A DNA stretch of 46,623 bases, from positions 1-46,623 of the forward strand of contig CAZBKB010000008.1 in the NCBI GenBank assembly GCA_964492425.1, read 5' to 3'. Numbering within the stretch: the first letter of the stretch is position 1; every line of letters starts with the position of its first letter. A program made the position numbers and the translations under genes. This stretch comes from LBZV01 sp000993855. Its GTDB lineage: Bacteria > Patescibacteriota > Microgenomatia > Curtissbacterales > GWA2-41-24. Shown here piece after piece: positions 7,430 to 16,442 of this stretch. The notes beneath the pieces are model-generated. The model had not been told where the DNA came from. It saw only the letters and a program-made list of their open reading frames with translations, and searched no databases.

Positions 7430-8518
7430 ATGAACATTCTCTGGCTATCCTGGCGAGATTTTAAAAACCCGGACTCCGGTGGCGCAGAAAAAGTCGCAAT
7501 CGAAATTGCAAAAAGACTTGTCCACAACAACTCAAGTGTCACTATCTTCACTTCAAGTTTTAAAAAAGCCAGGCCTCAAGAAAGAGTCAATGGGGTTAAT
7601 ATTATAAGAGAAGGCAATCGATTTACATGTCGACTCCACGCATTTTTATATTATAGGGAAAATCCAAACTTCGATATTGTCATCGACGAGGTCAACACCA
7701 TTCCCTTTCTGACACCTCTATATGTTAAGGGAGGAATTATCTGCTTCATTCATCAACTTGCACGGCAGTATTGGTTCTTTCATACACCATTTCCCTTAGG
7801 TATAATTGGATATCTTCTGGAGTCTTTCTATTTAAAACTATATACAAAAATTCCGACTCTAACTGTTTCTAAATCCTCCAAAGAGGATCTCAACAAGCTA
7901 GGATTTATGGACGTTAAAATTATTAGGGAAGGTTTGGAAATTAAACCAAAAATCCCAAAAACCCAAAAAAAAGACCAGATAATATTTTTGGGGCGATTAG
8001 TTAAAGCCAAGGGCCCCAAGGATGCAATTGTTACCTTCGCTAAAATCCAAAAAGTATTACCTGATTACAAAATGTTCGTTATAGGCCTTGGAAACGATAT
8101 GAAAAAACTCAAAAAACTTGTAAAAAGCCTCAGTCTTTCGCAAAAAGTCAAGTTCACAGGTTATGTCGATGACAAAACAAAAATCCAACTGTTGAAAGAA
8201 TCAAAAATTATCCTTATACCTTCTGTTCGCGAAGGCTGGGGTCTGGTTGCAACCGAAGCAATGTCTCAAAGTTGTGTTCCAGTTGCTTATAATGTCCCCG
8301 GCCTAAAAGACGCAATAAAAAATAATCAAACGGGAATTCTAACAGCTCCAAATCCCTCATCTATAACAATTTCTGCGATTAAACTGCTTCAGGATGCTAA
8401 ATTAATTTCCAAATTAGCCCAAAATGGGCATAGGTATTCCCAAAAATTTTCTTGGGACAATACTTACACGGATTTTAAGAAAGCGCTTGACGATAAACTT
8501 CCAAAAGTTTCTCATTAG
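7430..8518 (+). CDS. GT4 family glycosyltransferase
   Basis: The protein has 362 residues and a GT-B fold. The N-terminal donor/acceptor domain starts MNILWLSWRDFKNPDSGGAE, with the GG-A-E loop common in GT4. The C-terminal domain has IIFLGRLVKAKGPKDA and the E-x7-E motif in REGWGLVATEAMSQ, which binds the nucleotide-sugar phosphate and ribose. It is likely a cytoplasmic retaining glycosyltransferase in surface-glycan assembly; the sugar cannot be told. It follows the polyprenyl-phosphate transferase by 32 nt and probably shares its transcript. The last 44 nt overlap the 3' end of the opposing GT4 gene, so the two genes are convergent with overlapping coding ends. Confidence 0.85.
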   Translation: MNILWLSWRDFKNPDSGGAEKVAIEIAKRLVHNNSSVTIFTSSFKKARPQERVNGVNIIREGNRFTCRLHAFLYYRENPNFDIVIDEVNTIPFLTPLYVKGGIICFIHQLARQYWFFHTPFPLGIIGYLLESFYLKLYTKIPTLTVSKSSKEDLNKLGFMDVKIIREGLEIKPKIPKTQKKDQIIFLGRLVKAKGPKDAIVTFAKIQKVLPDYKMFVIGLGNDMKKLKKLVKSLSLSQKVKFTGYVDDKTKIQLLKESKIILIPSVREGWGLVATEAMSQSCVPVAYNVPGLKDAIKNNQTGILTAPNPSSITISAIKLLQDAKLISKLAQNGHRYSQKFSWDNTYTDFKKALDDKLPKVSH

Positions 8519-9605
8519 ACCTTTGAATCAAATAATTTTCCAAAAAACGTCTCCTTGCAGCTTTGCCCATAATATTTCTCACAGTTTTACTTTTAATCAA
8601 AATTCCCAACTTTCGCTCCAGGTCATCAACACTCCCCGGTTTGACAACAAACCCCGTTCTTCCGTCATCAACTAGCTCAGCCAAAGCGCAAATATTTGAA
8701 ACTACTACAGGAATCCCAAAAGCCATAGCTTCCAGAACTACAAATCCATACCCTTCAACTCTTGGTGGAACCAAAGCAAAAATATCAGCATTTGGATAAA
8801 AATCCTTCAGCAGTCTTTCTCTGGGTACATAATCATAACTTTGAACTTTGAATTTTGCAGTCTCAAGCTTAAATTTCTCTGGTATCGGCCCCACAACAGT
8901 CAACTGTATATTTTTATAGTTTTTGGACAATCTTTTAAAAGCTTCCAGCATAATCAGCCCGCCTTTTCGCTCAAACCATGTCCCAACAAATAAAATACTC
9001 ACATCCCCTCTAATACTCTTTTTCCTCTTCACAACCATTTTAGAAAGCCCAGGATGAATAACTTGAACTTTGGTTTTAGCTGCACCCAGTTTGAGGTGTA
9101 TTTTTTTGGCAAATTCTGAAAAAACAATTAGTTTTTTGGCCCCTTCCAAATTTGAATCAGGATCGATAATTTTCAGAATTTTAAATATCTTTCTCCTTAA
9201 AAAATACCCAAAATTTATCCTCCACTGCGGCCAGTTTAAATAATCTCTCAAGAAAAGATAGTTTGATGAGGAATCCGAAAGGACTATTGGTATTTTTCTG
9301 CCGATAATCTTAATACTGTTGCTGTGTGCATGAATCATGTCGTAATCACCCGCTACCCTTATACAAAAACTGCCAGATGATATCGGAAGGATTCGAAGTT
9401 TAACCAAGATTGAGACCAGGTGGTGAATGAGCGTAAATTCAATCTCTCTTTTTTTTAAAGCTTTACTCCAATGGGTATAAACAATACCATTGGGAGGGCT
9501 CTGCAAAAGCGTCCTAATATAAGTCGTTTCACCTCCTGTTAGAAGCTTTAAATCACCTTCCGGGACTTCAGGATCTAGTGGCCCAATTAAAATTACCTTT
9601 ATCAT
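8475..9605 (-). CDS. GT4 family glycosyltransferase
   Basis: The protein has 376 residues and a GT-B fold. The N-terminus MIKVILIGPLDPEVPEGD leads to a TGGETTYIRTLL loop. The C-terminal half has SILFVGTWFERKGGLIMLEAF and the E-x7-E motif in RVEGYGFVVLEAMAFGIPVV. It is the only minus-strand gene in this part of the glycosylation locus and converges on the preceding GT4 with a 44-nt overlap. Its own promoter (TTGATA, 17 nt, TACAAT) ends 8 nt before the ATG, so the mRNA is probably leaderless. No Shine-Dalgarno sequence is visible. The substrate is unknown. Confidence 0.85.
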   Translation of the reverse strand: MIKVILIGPLDPEVPEGDLKLLTGGETTYIRTLLQSPPNGIVYTHWSKALKKREIEFTLIHHLVSILVKLRILPISSGSFCIRVAGDYDMIHAHSNSIKIIGRKIPIVLSDSSSNYLFLRDYLNWPQWRINFGYFLRRKIFKILKIIDPDSNLEGAKKLIVFSEFAKKIHLKLGAAKTKVQVIHPGLSKMVVKRKKSIRGDVSILFVGTWFERKGGLIMLEAFKRLSKNYKNIQLTVVGPIPEKFKLETAKFKVQSYDYVPRERLLKDFYPNADIFALVPPRVEGYGFVVLEAMAFGIPVVVSNICALAELVDDGRTGFVVKPGSVDDLERKLGILIKSKTVRNIMGKAARRRFLENYLIQRSNEKLLEVYRQALS

Positions 9606-9613
9606 CTAGTTGC

Positions 9614-9642
9614 ATTGTAATTTCAGAAGCTAGACTTATCAA
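9614..9642 (-). promoter_or_regulatory. Promoter of the minus-strand GT4, leaderless geometry
   Basis: On the minus strand, -35 TTGATA (9642-9637), a 17-nt spacer and -10 TACAAT (9619-9614) are followed by exactly 8 nt and the ATG at 9605. The predicted transcription start falls on or next to the start codon. Confidence 0.6.
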
Positions 9643-9680
9643 TCGATTCTTGATAATAATGATTCGCCCGCCGTGATAAT

Positions 9681-10712
9681 ATGGCAAACCAGAGCATTAA
9701 TAATAAGCTTGCAGAAATACACTACAGAAGACTGTCTGCCAAGCAACACACAGAAAATAACAAGCTATTGGAAAATGAACCGGATCAAGCGGAATTTAAA
9801 CAATTAATTACTCCAAAACTTAAAGAAACCGGAAAAAGGTTTCAAGATCTGCAGAAAAAGGGTATCGTTCTTTCACCTTATTTAGAAATTGGTTCTGAAC
9901 ATTGTCTAAGACCGATGATATTAGAAAATCAACTTAATGCTAATGGATTCGCAGTTGACATATCAGTGCACTCTCTTATAAGTGCTAAAAAATATGCCAA
10001 AATTTTTCATTTTAAAAAACTTCCAAAGATAATTTGTGCGGACGCTTACAATTTACCATTTAAATCAAATTCTATTCCATTTATTTTTATATATGAAACT
10101 CTACATCACTTCCCAGAACCGCAACCAGTAATAGATGAGATTTATAGAGTCTTGTCACCTGGTGGATATCTTTTAATAGGAGGCGATCCAATAAAGCAGC
10201 AATTTCAGTTACCTATATGGCGAAGGCCTAACAGACTCAGACTTTGGGAAAAATTTTTAAAAGCAATATTTGTTCTTCCATTCATTTCACAAATAGGTAA
10301 AACGGAAACAGAATACGGAATAATAGAAACCGCCTTTGATCTTAAAACTTGGCGAAAATCGCTCTCAAGATTTGCAAGAATTGAAGCTGAAATTGAAGTT
10401 TTTCCCTTTGGTATTCTTGAAAAAACCGAAAATAAGAAACTGGATATTTCTTGGCCAGTAAAAACCGGCTTATTTCTTTTAGGCGGTGGTATCCGGGCAG
10501 TTTGCCTCAAAGAAGGAAAGCGCAAAGTTACATCAGGCATGAATATACTAATCTGTCCCAACTGCAAAAAAAGATACAAAAAAGAATTTTTATTGGTAAA
10601 AAGAGCAGAAAAATTAAAATGCAACAAATGTAAAACTCATTACGCTAAATTTCAAAATGTCCAAACTATACTAGAACGTAACCTTTTTGAAAAAATCGCA
10701 AGAAATAAATGA
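9681..10712 (+). CDS. SAM-dependent methyltransferase with C-terminal zinc ribbon
   Basis: The protein has 343 residues. The central Rossmann methyltransferase (Methyltransf_11 type, about 70-180) has motif I LEIGSEHCLRP, an acidic VDIS after strand 2, DAYNLPFKSNSI (motif II region) and the post-motif VLSPGGYLLIGG. Its motif I lacks the usual G-x-G-x-G spacing. A C-terminal ribbon at about 290-325 has CPNC and CNKC pairs, like Trm112p-type modules often attached to sugar methyltransferases. It is probably an O- or N-methyltransferase acting on glycan precursors. It opens a plus-strand operon of nine genes; its stop overlaps the next ATG. No strong ribosome binding site is visible. Confidence 0.75.
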   Translation: MANQSINNKLAEIHYRRLSAKQHTENNKLLENEPDQAEFKQLITPKLKETGKRFQDLQKKGIVLSPYLEIGSEHCLRPMILENQLNANGFAVDISVHSLISAKKYAKIFHFKKLPKIICADAYNLPFKSNSIPFIFIYETLHHFPEPQPVIDEIYRVLSPGGYLLIGGDPIKQQFQLPIWRRPNRLRLWEKFLKAIFVLPFISQIGKTETEYGIIETAFDLKTWRKSLSRFARIEAEIEVFPFGILEKTENKKLDISWPVKTGLFLLGGGIRAVCLKEGKRKVTSGMNILICPNCKKRYKKEFLLVKRAEKLKCNKCKTHYAKFQNVQTILERNLFEKIARNK

Positions 10713-12277
10713 TCTCGATAATTATCGCCACCTTAAACGAGCAAAGAAATATAAAAAGGCTCCTGATAAGCATCCAAAACCAAACCTATAAGGACTATGA
10801 GATTATAGTAGTCGATAACTATTCACAGGATAAAACAACAGTAATAGCCAAAAAATTCACCAAACATATCTACTACTTCGGACCAGAAAGATCTGCACAG
10901 CGCAATTTTGGTCTAAAAAAGTCGAAAGGAGAATACATATTGTTTCTGGATGCAGATATGAAGCTTGAAAAAAATGTACTTAGTGAATGTTTCGAAAAAA
11001 TTAAAACTCCACATACAGCTGCCTTGACAATCGACGAGAGATCTGGGGGCAAAAATTTTCTTGCTAAAATTAAGGCACTAGAAAAAGATATTTACAAAAA
11101 TACCCCGATCGAGGCCCCTCGTTTTTTCAAAAAAACATATTTATTAAAAATTGGGGGTTATGACGAATCATTGACAGCAGCAGAAGATTGGGACTTAGCC
11201 CTAAGAATCAAAAAATTTGGCAATACAGCAAAAATAAATTCCAAAATTTTGCACTGGGAAAACAAAACATTTTTTACTGACATTAAAAAGAAATTTTATT
11301 ACGCTCAAAATATCCAAAATTACGCAAAAAAACACCCGCTGGCATTTGAAAGACAATCATCATATAAATCCAGACTTGGAATTCTGCTAAAAAAACCAGG
11401 GCTAATTTTAAAAAATCCCATAATTTTTTCCGGCCTTCTTCTTCTTAAAGGATGTCAATATCTAGCATATAAAATAGCCCAATATAAATTACTGGATAAC
11501 TTTCTATTTACAAAAAGACAAATGAATGCAATTTTTAAAAATATAAAAGAAAATCTAAAAAGACTAAACAAAGACTTTAAATCAAATGGCTTAATATTTG
11601 TCCTTGCAAAAAGTCTCCCAACCATCATAATTTTCGTTGCAAAACATTTTGTATATAAGTACCTCAAAAGGGGGAATTTCAAACTTAACTCGCTAGATTA
11701 CAAATATTTTTATAGTCTTTACAACTTCACTTACAATGGGGAAAGATGTGTAGAAATACCTATTATTAAACATTATATAGACAAAACAAATGGCAACATT
11801 TTAGAAATAGGCAATGTACTTTCGCACTATTTTCCAGCAAATCACGACATTGTAGATAAGTATGAAAAAGGTCCACATGTCATAAACAAGGACATCATAA
11901 ATTTTCATCCCAAAAAGCTCTATGACCTTGTAGTTAGTATTTCAACCATCGAACACATCGGCTGGGACGAAAAGGTAAAAGACCCTAAAAAGATAATTTA
12001 TGTAATTAAAAACATAAAAAAACTATTGAAAAAAGAAGGAATTGCGGTACTGACATTAGCTTTCGCCTACAATCCATATTTAGATAAAATATTAAAAACC
12101 AAAAGAAACCAGCTTTTCAGTGCTGTATATTGTTTAAAAAGAATATCCAAAGACAACAGGTGGAAACAGGTAGACTTTGAGGAAATCGAAAGCTGTAAAT
12201 TCAATAGTCCCTACCCTTTTGCCAATGCTATATTAATCGGAGTAATTGAAAATGCAAAAATTAAAAAACTATCCTAA
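10709..12277 (+). CDS. GT2 glycosyltransferase fused to a methyltransferase-like domain
   Basis: The protein has 522 residues. The N-terminal GT2 domain (about 1-230) shows ISIIIATLNEQRNIKRLL, VVDNYSQDKT, LDADMK and the acceptor-side AAEDWDLALRIKKFG. A basic, partly hydrophobic linker follows. The C-terminal part (about 340-515) looks like a SAM methyltransferase: GNILEIGNVLSHYF for motif I, LVVSISTIEHIGWDE for motif II and LLKKEGIAVLTLAF after it. The fusion suggests that a sugar is added and then methylated by one polypeptide. The start overlaps the preceding stop (ATGA), and the following gene starts inside its 3' end. The donor sugar and methyl acceptor are unknown. Confidence 0.75.
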   Translation: MISIIIATLNEQRNIKRLLISIQNQTYKDYEIIVVDNYSQDKTTVIAKKFTKHIYYFGPERSAQRNFGLKKSKGEYILFLDADMKLEKNVLSECFEKIKTPHTAALTIDERSGGKNFLAKIKALEKDIYKNTPIEAPRFFKKTYLLKIGGYDESLTAAEDWDLALRIKKFGNTAKINSKILHWENKTFFTDIKKKFYYAQNIQNYAKKHPLAFERQSSYKSRLGILLKKPGLILKNPIIFSGLLLLKGCQYLAYKIAQYKLLDNFLFTKRQMNAIFKNIKENLKRLNKDFKSNGLIFVLAKSLPTIIIFVAKHFVYKYLKRGNFKLNSLDYKYFYSLYNFTYNGERCVEIPIIKHYIDKTNGNILEIGNVLSHYFPANHDIVDKYEKGPHVINKDIINFHPKKLYDLVVSISTIEHIGWDEKVKDPKKIIYVIKNIKKLLKKEGIAVLTLAFAYNPYLDKILKTKRNQLFSAVYCLKRISKDNRWKQVDFEEIESCKFNSPYPFANAILIGVIENAKIKKLS

Positions 12278-13154
12278 AATTTCAATCGTCTTCCCAAATT
12301 ATAATGGCGGGCAAGAACCTCTAGATTGCCTAAAATCAATTAAAAAATTGAACTATTTAAAAGACAAAATAGAAGTTGTTGTGATAGACAATGGATCCTG
12401 GGACGGCTCCAGGGAGCAAATTAAAAAAAGGTACGCAGGCGTCATGCTTATTAATAATAAGCATAATTTAGGTTTTGCAAGAGCTATAAATCAAGGTTTG
12501 AAAACAGCCCAAGGAGATTATATTTTCATTACCAACGACGACATCATCTTCGAAAAAAATAGCCTTAGAAATCTAATCGAATACAGCCTAAAACATCCAA
12601 ACGTAGGAATATTGGGCGGAATAATCTACAAAAAAATTCCTCCAAATGAGATTTCTTGTGCCGGTAACAACCTCAACATTTGGACTGGTAACGTTTACTC
12701 CTGCCCTAATCCGGCACGAATTAAAGAACCCGATTGGATTCCCGGCTGCGCCATGCTCGTAAAAGGAGAAGTCGTGAGAAAAATAGGCCTTCTTGACGAC
12801 TTGTTCACTTATTCTTTTGAAGATAGTGATTATTGCCAGAGAGCAAGAATAGCCGGTTTTAAAGTTGTCTACTTACCTCACGCCAAATTTTGGCATAGTG
12901 TTAGCGCAACAGCCAACAAAAACCGTAAGCTTACACATTTTCATTGGTATCAAAGCAAATTAAGGTATGCTCTTAAACATTTGCCAATTTATAATTTATT
13001 TTCGATCTTCATTTTTCAGACACTGGCAATTCCGCCGGAAGCAATTCTTAAAAGGGATCATAGAATTCTTCCCTATACACAAGCAGTTTTATGGAATATC
13101 TTAAACTTAACGAAAACCCTAAAGGCAAGAAGGTCTGTAAAAAAACCTGGATGA
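12252..13154 (+). CDS. GT2 glycosyltransferase, rhamnosyltransferase-like
   Basis: The protein has 300 residues. KISIVFPNYNGGQEPLDCLKS, VVVIDNGSWDGS, HNLGFARAINQGL and TNDDIIF are the classic pattern of WbbL/rhamnosyltransferase-like GT2 enzymes. The later GLLDDLFTYSFEDSDYCQRA carries the acceptor-side E-D-x-D. ATG 12252 is preferred over an in-frame TTG at 12246. The gene overlaps the previous one by 26 nt and the next by 4 nt. It is a cytoplasmic transferase adding a sugar to a growing lipid-linked chain; rhamnose is only a guess from family resemblance. Confidence 0.83.
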   Translation: MQKLKNYPKISIVFPNYNGGQEPLDCLKSIKKLNYLKDKIEVVVIDNGSWDGSREQIKKRYAGVMLINNKHNLGFARAINQGLKTAQGDYIFITNDDIIFEKNSLRNLIEYSLKHPNVGILGGIIYKKIPPNEISCAGNNLNIWTGNVYSCPNPARIKEPDWIPGCAMLVKGEVVRKIGLLDDLFTYSFEDSDYCQRARIAGFKVVYLPHAKFWHSVSATANKNRKLTHFHWYQSKLRYALKHLPIYNLFSIFIFQTLAIPPEAILKRDHRILPYTQAVLWNILNLTKTLKARRSVKKPG

Positions 13155-13915
13155 TTGATATTAAAAAGATCTTGGCTTGTCCAAGATGTAAAATCAAAAT
13201 TAGTTTTCACAAAAACGAGGGAAAATGTCAAAAATGCCATCTTGTTTTTCCTTTCAGAGATAAAATTTGGGAACTGCTATACATAACTGACAAAAAAACT
13301 AGGGATTCCTTAACTGCCTACGATAATATGCACCAGAAGTTTTTCGACGGGCCAGAAGACGGATCTTATGAAATTTTAGGAAAAATTGCCAGAGGAAATT
13401 TAGCCGTAGATATAGCATCAGGAGACGGTTTTATCGAACAATTTACACCCGAAACCATCTGTGTCGAGTTTTCCAAAAACGCTCTCACAAATGCTAAAAA
13501 AGTGGGCGCTAAGCATCTGGTTCTTGCTGATGCACATCATCTACCTTTCATAGATAACGCCTTCGAGATTTCTATATCTTCCGGAAATCTTGAGCAATTT
13601 GCTAATCCGGGTTTGGCTGTATCTGAAATGGTAAGAATATCTAAAATCCAAATTCTAACAGTGCACAAGGAATTTAATATACCTTTTGCTTCTCAAATAA
13701 GAAGCCTTTTTGCCAAAGCCACCGGTCTTAAACAACAACCAATTGAAAAGCCAATGAAAATCAGAGATGTAGAAACAATGCTTGAATCAAATGGCACCCA
13801 TATTGTTTACAAGGGGGTTTGGACAATACCTGTGAACTTAGGAAAAGTTGTAAAATTTTTGCCAGAATTTAAAAATGTGCCTTCTTGTTTTTTTCTAATC
13901 AGCATAAAAAAATGA
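13151..13915 (+). CDS. SAM methyltransferase with N-terminal zinc ribbon
   Basis: ATG at 13151 (MIDIKKILACPRCK) is chosen because it overlaps the preceding stop as ATGA, giving 254 residues. A Trm112-like ribbon (about 8-45) has CPRC and CQKC pairs. The methyltransferase follows: LAVDIASGDGFIEQF (motif I), VEFSKNAL (acidic end of strand 2), ADAHHLPFIDNAFEIS and SSGNLEQF. The module order is the reverse of the gene at 9681, where the ribbon is C-terminal. Probable role: methylation of a glycan intermediate. The stop overlaps the next start. Confidence 0.77.
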   Translation: MIDIKKILACPRCKIKISFHKNEGKCQKCHLVFPFRDKIWELLYITDKKTRDSLTAYDNMHQKFFDGPEDGSYEILGKIARGNLAVDIASGDGFIEQFTPETICVEFSKNALTNAKKVGAKHLVLADAHHLPFIDNAFEISISSGNLEQFANPGLAVSEMVRISKIQILTVHKEFNIPFASQIRSLFAKATGLKQQPIEKPMKIRDVETMLESNGTHIVYKGVWTIPVNLGKVVKFLPEFKNVPSCFFLISIKK

Positions 13916-15303
13916 GCGCTTCTAAAAACATCCGCTTTTTGGTTCCAATTATCAGTTTGGGGATAGTTCTAAGAGTCTTAAGCACTCACACTTACGACTT
14001 TTGGTTCGATGAGGCATACACATATCAAATTGCCAACCTTCCATTTCCCGAGTTCTGGGAGGCTGCACTTTCTGACAATAATCCTCCGATTTACTATTTG
14101 ATGATAAAAGCAATTTTACAAAAAAGCCAAAACGAATTAATAATCCGTTTCCCTTCCGTAATCGGTGGAATTCTTACTCTAGTTTTGGTATACAAAATTT
14201 CAAAAAAGCTATCTTCGGCAAAAGTAGCAAGGGTGGCAGTAGCACTCTGTGCCGTATCCCCTCTCCTGATATATCTATCATCCGAAGCCAGGCCACATTC
14301 AATTGCAATTTTTTTCTCCATGCTTGTTGTTTATGTGTTTTTAAAATTACTTGAGAAACCAAAAAGTGCTCTCTTTATTCTGATTTCCCTATTACTAACA
14401 TTAGGAGCCCTTGTTCAATATTATATTTTGCTCCTGATCCTTCCATTTAGCTTAATATTTCTTAAAAGATATAGAAAATTTAGAGTTGTATGGCTACTTG
14501 CTCTGTCATTACCCATTTTGACTTTGGCTATGTGGTTTTTTAAAAGCTATGAATATTATCACACTACCTGCTATTGCCCTAACATGCCTTTGTCAATCAT
14601 CTACGTCCTCATCTCACCCACTGTTAACATGATTGGGCAGATCACACTTGGTGAACTTTTGTCCAAAAACTCGGCTCTTTTTGGATTATTAATGATACCC
14701 CCAGCGATTTTTGCCTTCTTGTTCGCAAGAGCAATTTTTTCATCAAAATTAAAATTGATTTATTTAATACCTTTTGTCTTTCTGAGCATAATCTCCATTA
14801 AAATGCCAGTTTTCTCTCCTAAGGCTTTTGCAATTTTTAGCCCACTTTTTTTAATTATTGCCTCGGAATCTTTGGCAAAAAATTCTAAAATATTAATAAC
14901 AACTTTAGTATTTTCGATGCTGATAATTACTATTTTACAAATTAGCCACCACACATTTTCAGGAGAAAAGCTGAAAAAAGCCTTTAGTATCACGCAAAAA
15001 TCAGGTGCACCAGTTTTCCATAATTCAGTTTTGAGCTATTATTCTTTTTGCTTCTATGCTAAATCGTGCTCTAATCAAGTTCTTTTGGGACAAAATCCGC
15101 TTCCGAAAGTACAAAAAGACCTATTTGGAGGTAACCAGGAACAGTTTAGGCCAAAATCAAAAAACATCTGGCTTGTCGATACTTTAAAATGGACAAATGA
15201 GAACCGGAGACAAAAGCAAATTGAAAAAATTTTTACAAGTTATTTTCCCATCGACAAGGTTTATTTAGACAATCTTACAATTTATTCTGCTATAAGGCGA
15301 TGA
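13912..15303 (+). CDS. GT39-like multi-membrane glycosyltransferase
   Basis: The protein has 463 residues from ATG 13912, which overlaps the preceding stop. It is hydrophobic throughout, with about ten membrane segments. Near the N-terminus the first periplasmic loop has D-F-W-F-D-E-A-Y-T-Y, the acidic D-E catalytic pair of PMT/ArnT-type (GT39/GT83) enzymes, followed by LSDNNPPIYYLMI, a loop shared by this superfamily. A soluble C-terminal tail (about 360-463) would lie outside the membrane. These enzymes transfer a sugar from a polyprenyl-phosphate donor to a protein or lipid on the outer face. The GT2 at 6591 is a plausible donor maker. Confidence 0.82.
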   Translation: MSASKNIRFLVPIISLGIVLRVLSTHTYDFWFDEAYTYQIANLPFPEFWEAALSDNNPPIYYLMIKAILQKSQNELIIRFPSVIGGILTLVLVYKISKKLSSAKVARVAVALCAVSPLLIYLSSEARPHSIAIFFSMLVVYVFLKLLEKPKSALFILISLLLTLGALVQYYILLLILPFSLIFLKRYRKFRVVWLLALSLPILTLAMWFFKSYEYYHTTCYCPNMPLSIIYVLISPTVNMIGQITLGELLSKNSALFGLLMIPPAIFAFLFARAIFSSKLKLIYLIPFVFLSIISIKMPVFSPKAFAIFSPLFLIIASESLAKNSKILITTLVFSMLIITILQISHHTFSGEKLKKAFSITQKSGAPVFHNSVLSYYSFCFYAKSCSNQVLLGQNPLPKVQKDLFGGNQEQFRPKSKNIWLVDTLKWTNENRRQKQIEKIFTSYFPIDKVYLDNLTIYSAIRR

Positions 15304-16442
15304 AGACTTTAGACATTGGAGTTTTATGTGAAATAATTGACAATCATTCTGGATCCAGAGCTCCACTGGAAATAGCCAGTCACCTTGCTGCTCTAAACCA
15401 AAAGGTTACAATCTACGCTTATGATTATAAGCTGAATCGACGAGCTAAAGCGGATCTTAAAAGGAAAAACGTAAAAGTTATTCTGATCAAAAAGCCCAAT
15501 ATACCATTTATTGGCAAATATGCTGGCGCTATCACACTTTTGAAAATTTTAAGGACAAGAAGGCATCAGATAATGACTTATTGTGCAATGTTCCCGTTTT
15601 TTCTTGCAGGGATATTAAGTGGAACACCTATAGTCAGAATTTACCAGGGAACACAATTTGATGCTCTTCTGGAAAGGAAATTACCAGGCGAAAAGTTAAA
15701 TTTATTTGAAAAAGTTACAAATTTTTTTGCAAATATCTACATTTACTCTATTGAACTCACTACTACTCACTTCTCAAAAGGAATAGTTGCAATAAGCAAA
15801 TACGCAAAAAAGGAAGCAGAAAAACTATATTTCAAAAAAGTAGATAGAGTTATTTACCTTGGCACAACCTACCTCGGGAAAAGCCAATCAGGGTCCAAAC
15901 CCAAAAAAAAATACTCCTTTATTTCTGTATCCAGAATTACTCCTTATAAAGGGTTTCACCTGATAATAAAGGCACTTAACAAGCTAAAAACAAAAAACAT
16001 TAACTACGTAATCGTTGGCTCCCAACCGAAAAAAAAATACCAACAATATTTAAAAAAAATTGGCTACCCTTTTGTAAAACTTGTCATAAATCCACCCGAC
16101 AGAGAACTTGCAAACCTTTATCGCACTTCCAAAATATATTTAAATGCCGACAGACACCAGTACTTCGGACTAACCTTAACCGAGGCTGCTCTCTATGGCC
16201 TGCCAACTGTCTCTTTCGATTTTGCAGCGTCAAGAGAATTAATCGACGATAATAAATCCGGTTTTATCGCAAAAAATGAAGCTCAGTTTACAAAAGCAGT
16301 CGAAAAATTGTTAAAAAACCCAAAGCTCATGAGAAAAATGGGCAGTAACGCTCGAATTAAAGCACAAAAGGAATTTACCTGGAGAAACACAACTATAAAT
16401 TATCTTTCGCTACTAAACAAGATTGTAAATGAAAATAAATAA
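15300..16442 (+). CDS. GT4 glycosyltransferase with Gln in place of the first motif Glu
   Basis: The protein has 380 residues and a GT-B fold. SRAPLEIASHLAAL forms the N-terminal loop, KYSFISVSRITPYKGFHLII starts the C-terminal domain, and RHQYFGLTLTEAALYGLP is the nucleotide-sugar motif. The first Glu of E-x7-E is replaced by Gln here (Q-Y-F-G-L-T-L-T-E), so activity or donor may differ from its neighbours. The start overlaps the preceding stop by ATGA. The stop lies 14 nt inside the next gene. Confidence 0.8.
   Translation: MKTLDIGVLCEIIDNHSGSRAPLEIASHLAALNQKVTIYAYDYKLNRRAKADLKRKNVKVILIKKPNIPFIGKYAGAITLLKILRTRRHQIMTYCAMFPFFLAGILSGTPIVRIYQGTQFDALLERKLPGEKLNLFEKVTNFFANIYIYSIELTTTHFSKGIVAISKYAKKEAEKLYFKKVDRVIYLGTTYLGKSQSGSKPKKKYSFISVSRITPYKGFHLIIKALNKLKTKNINYVIVGSQPKKKYQQYLKKIGYPFVKLVINPPDRELANLYRTSKIYLNADRHQYFGLTLTEAALYGLPTVSFDFAASRELIDDNKSGFIAKNEAQFTKAVEKLLKNPKLMRKMGSNARIKAQKEFTWRNTTINYLSLLNKIVNENK

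Noticed and set aside
9650..9680. TTGATA followed by GATAAT directly before ATG 9681 as a promoter
   Set aside because: The hexamer abuts the ATG with a 19-nt spacer, so transcription would start inside the gene. The TTGATA on the other strand nearby makes a much better minus-strand promoter.
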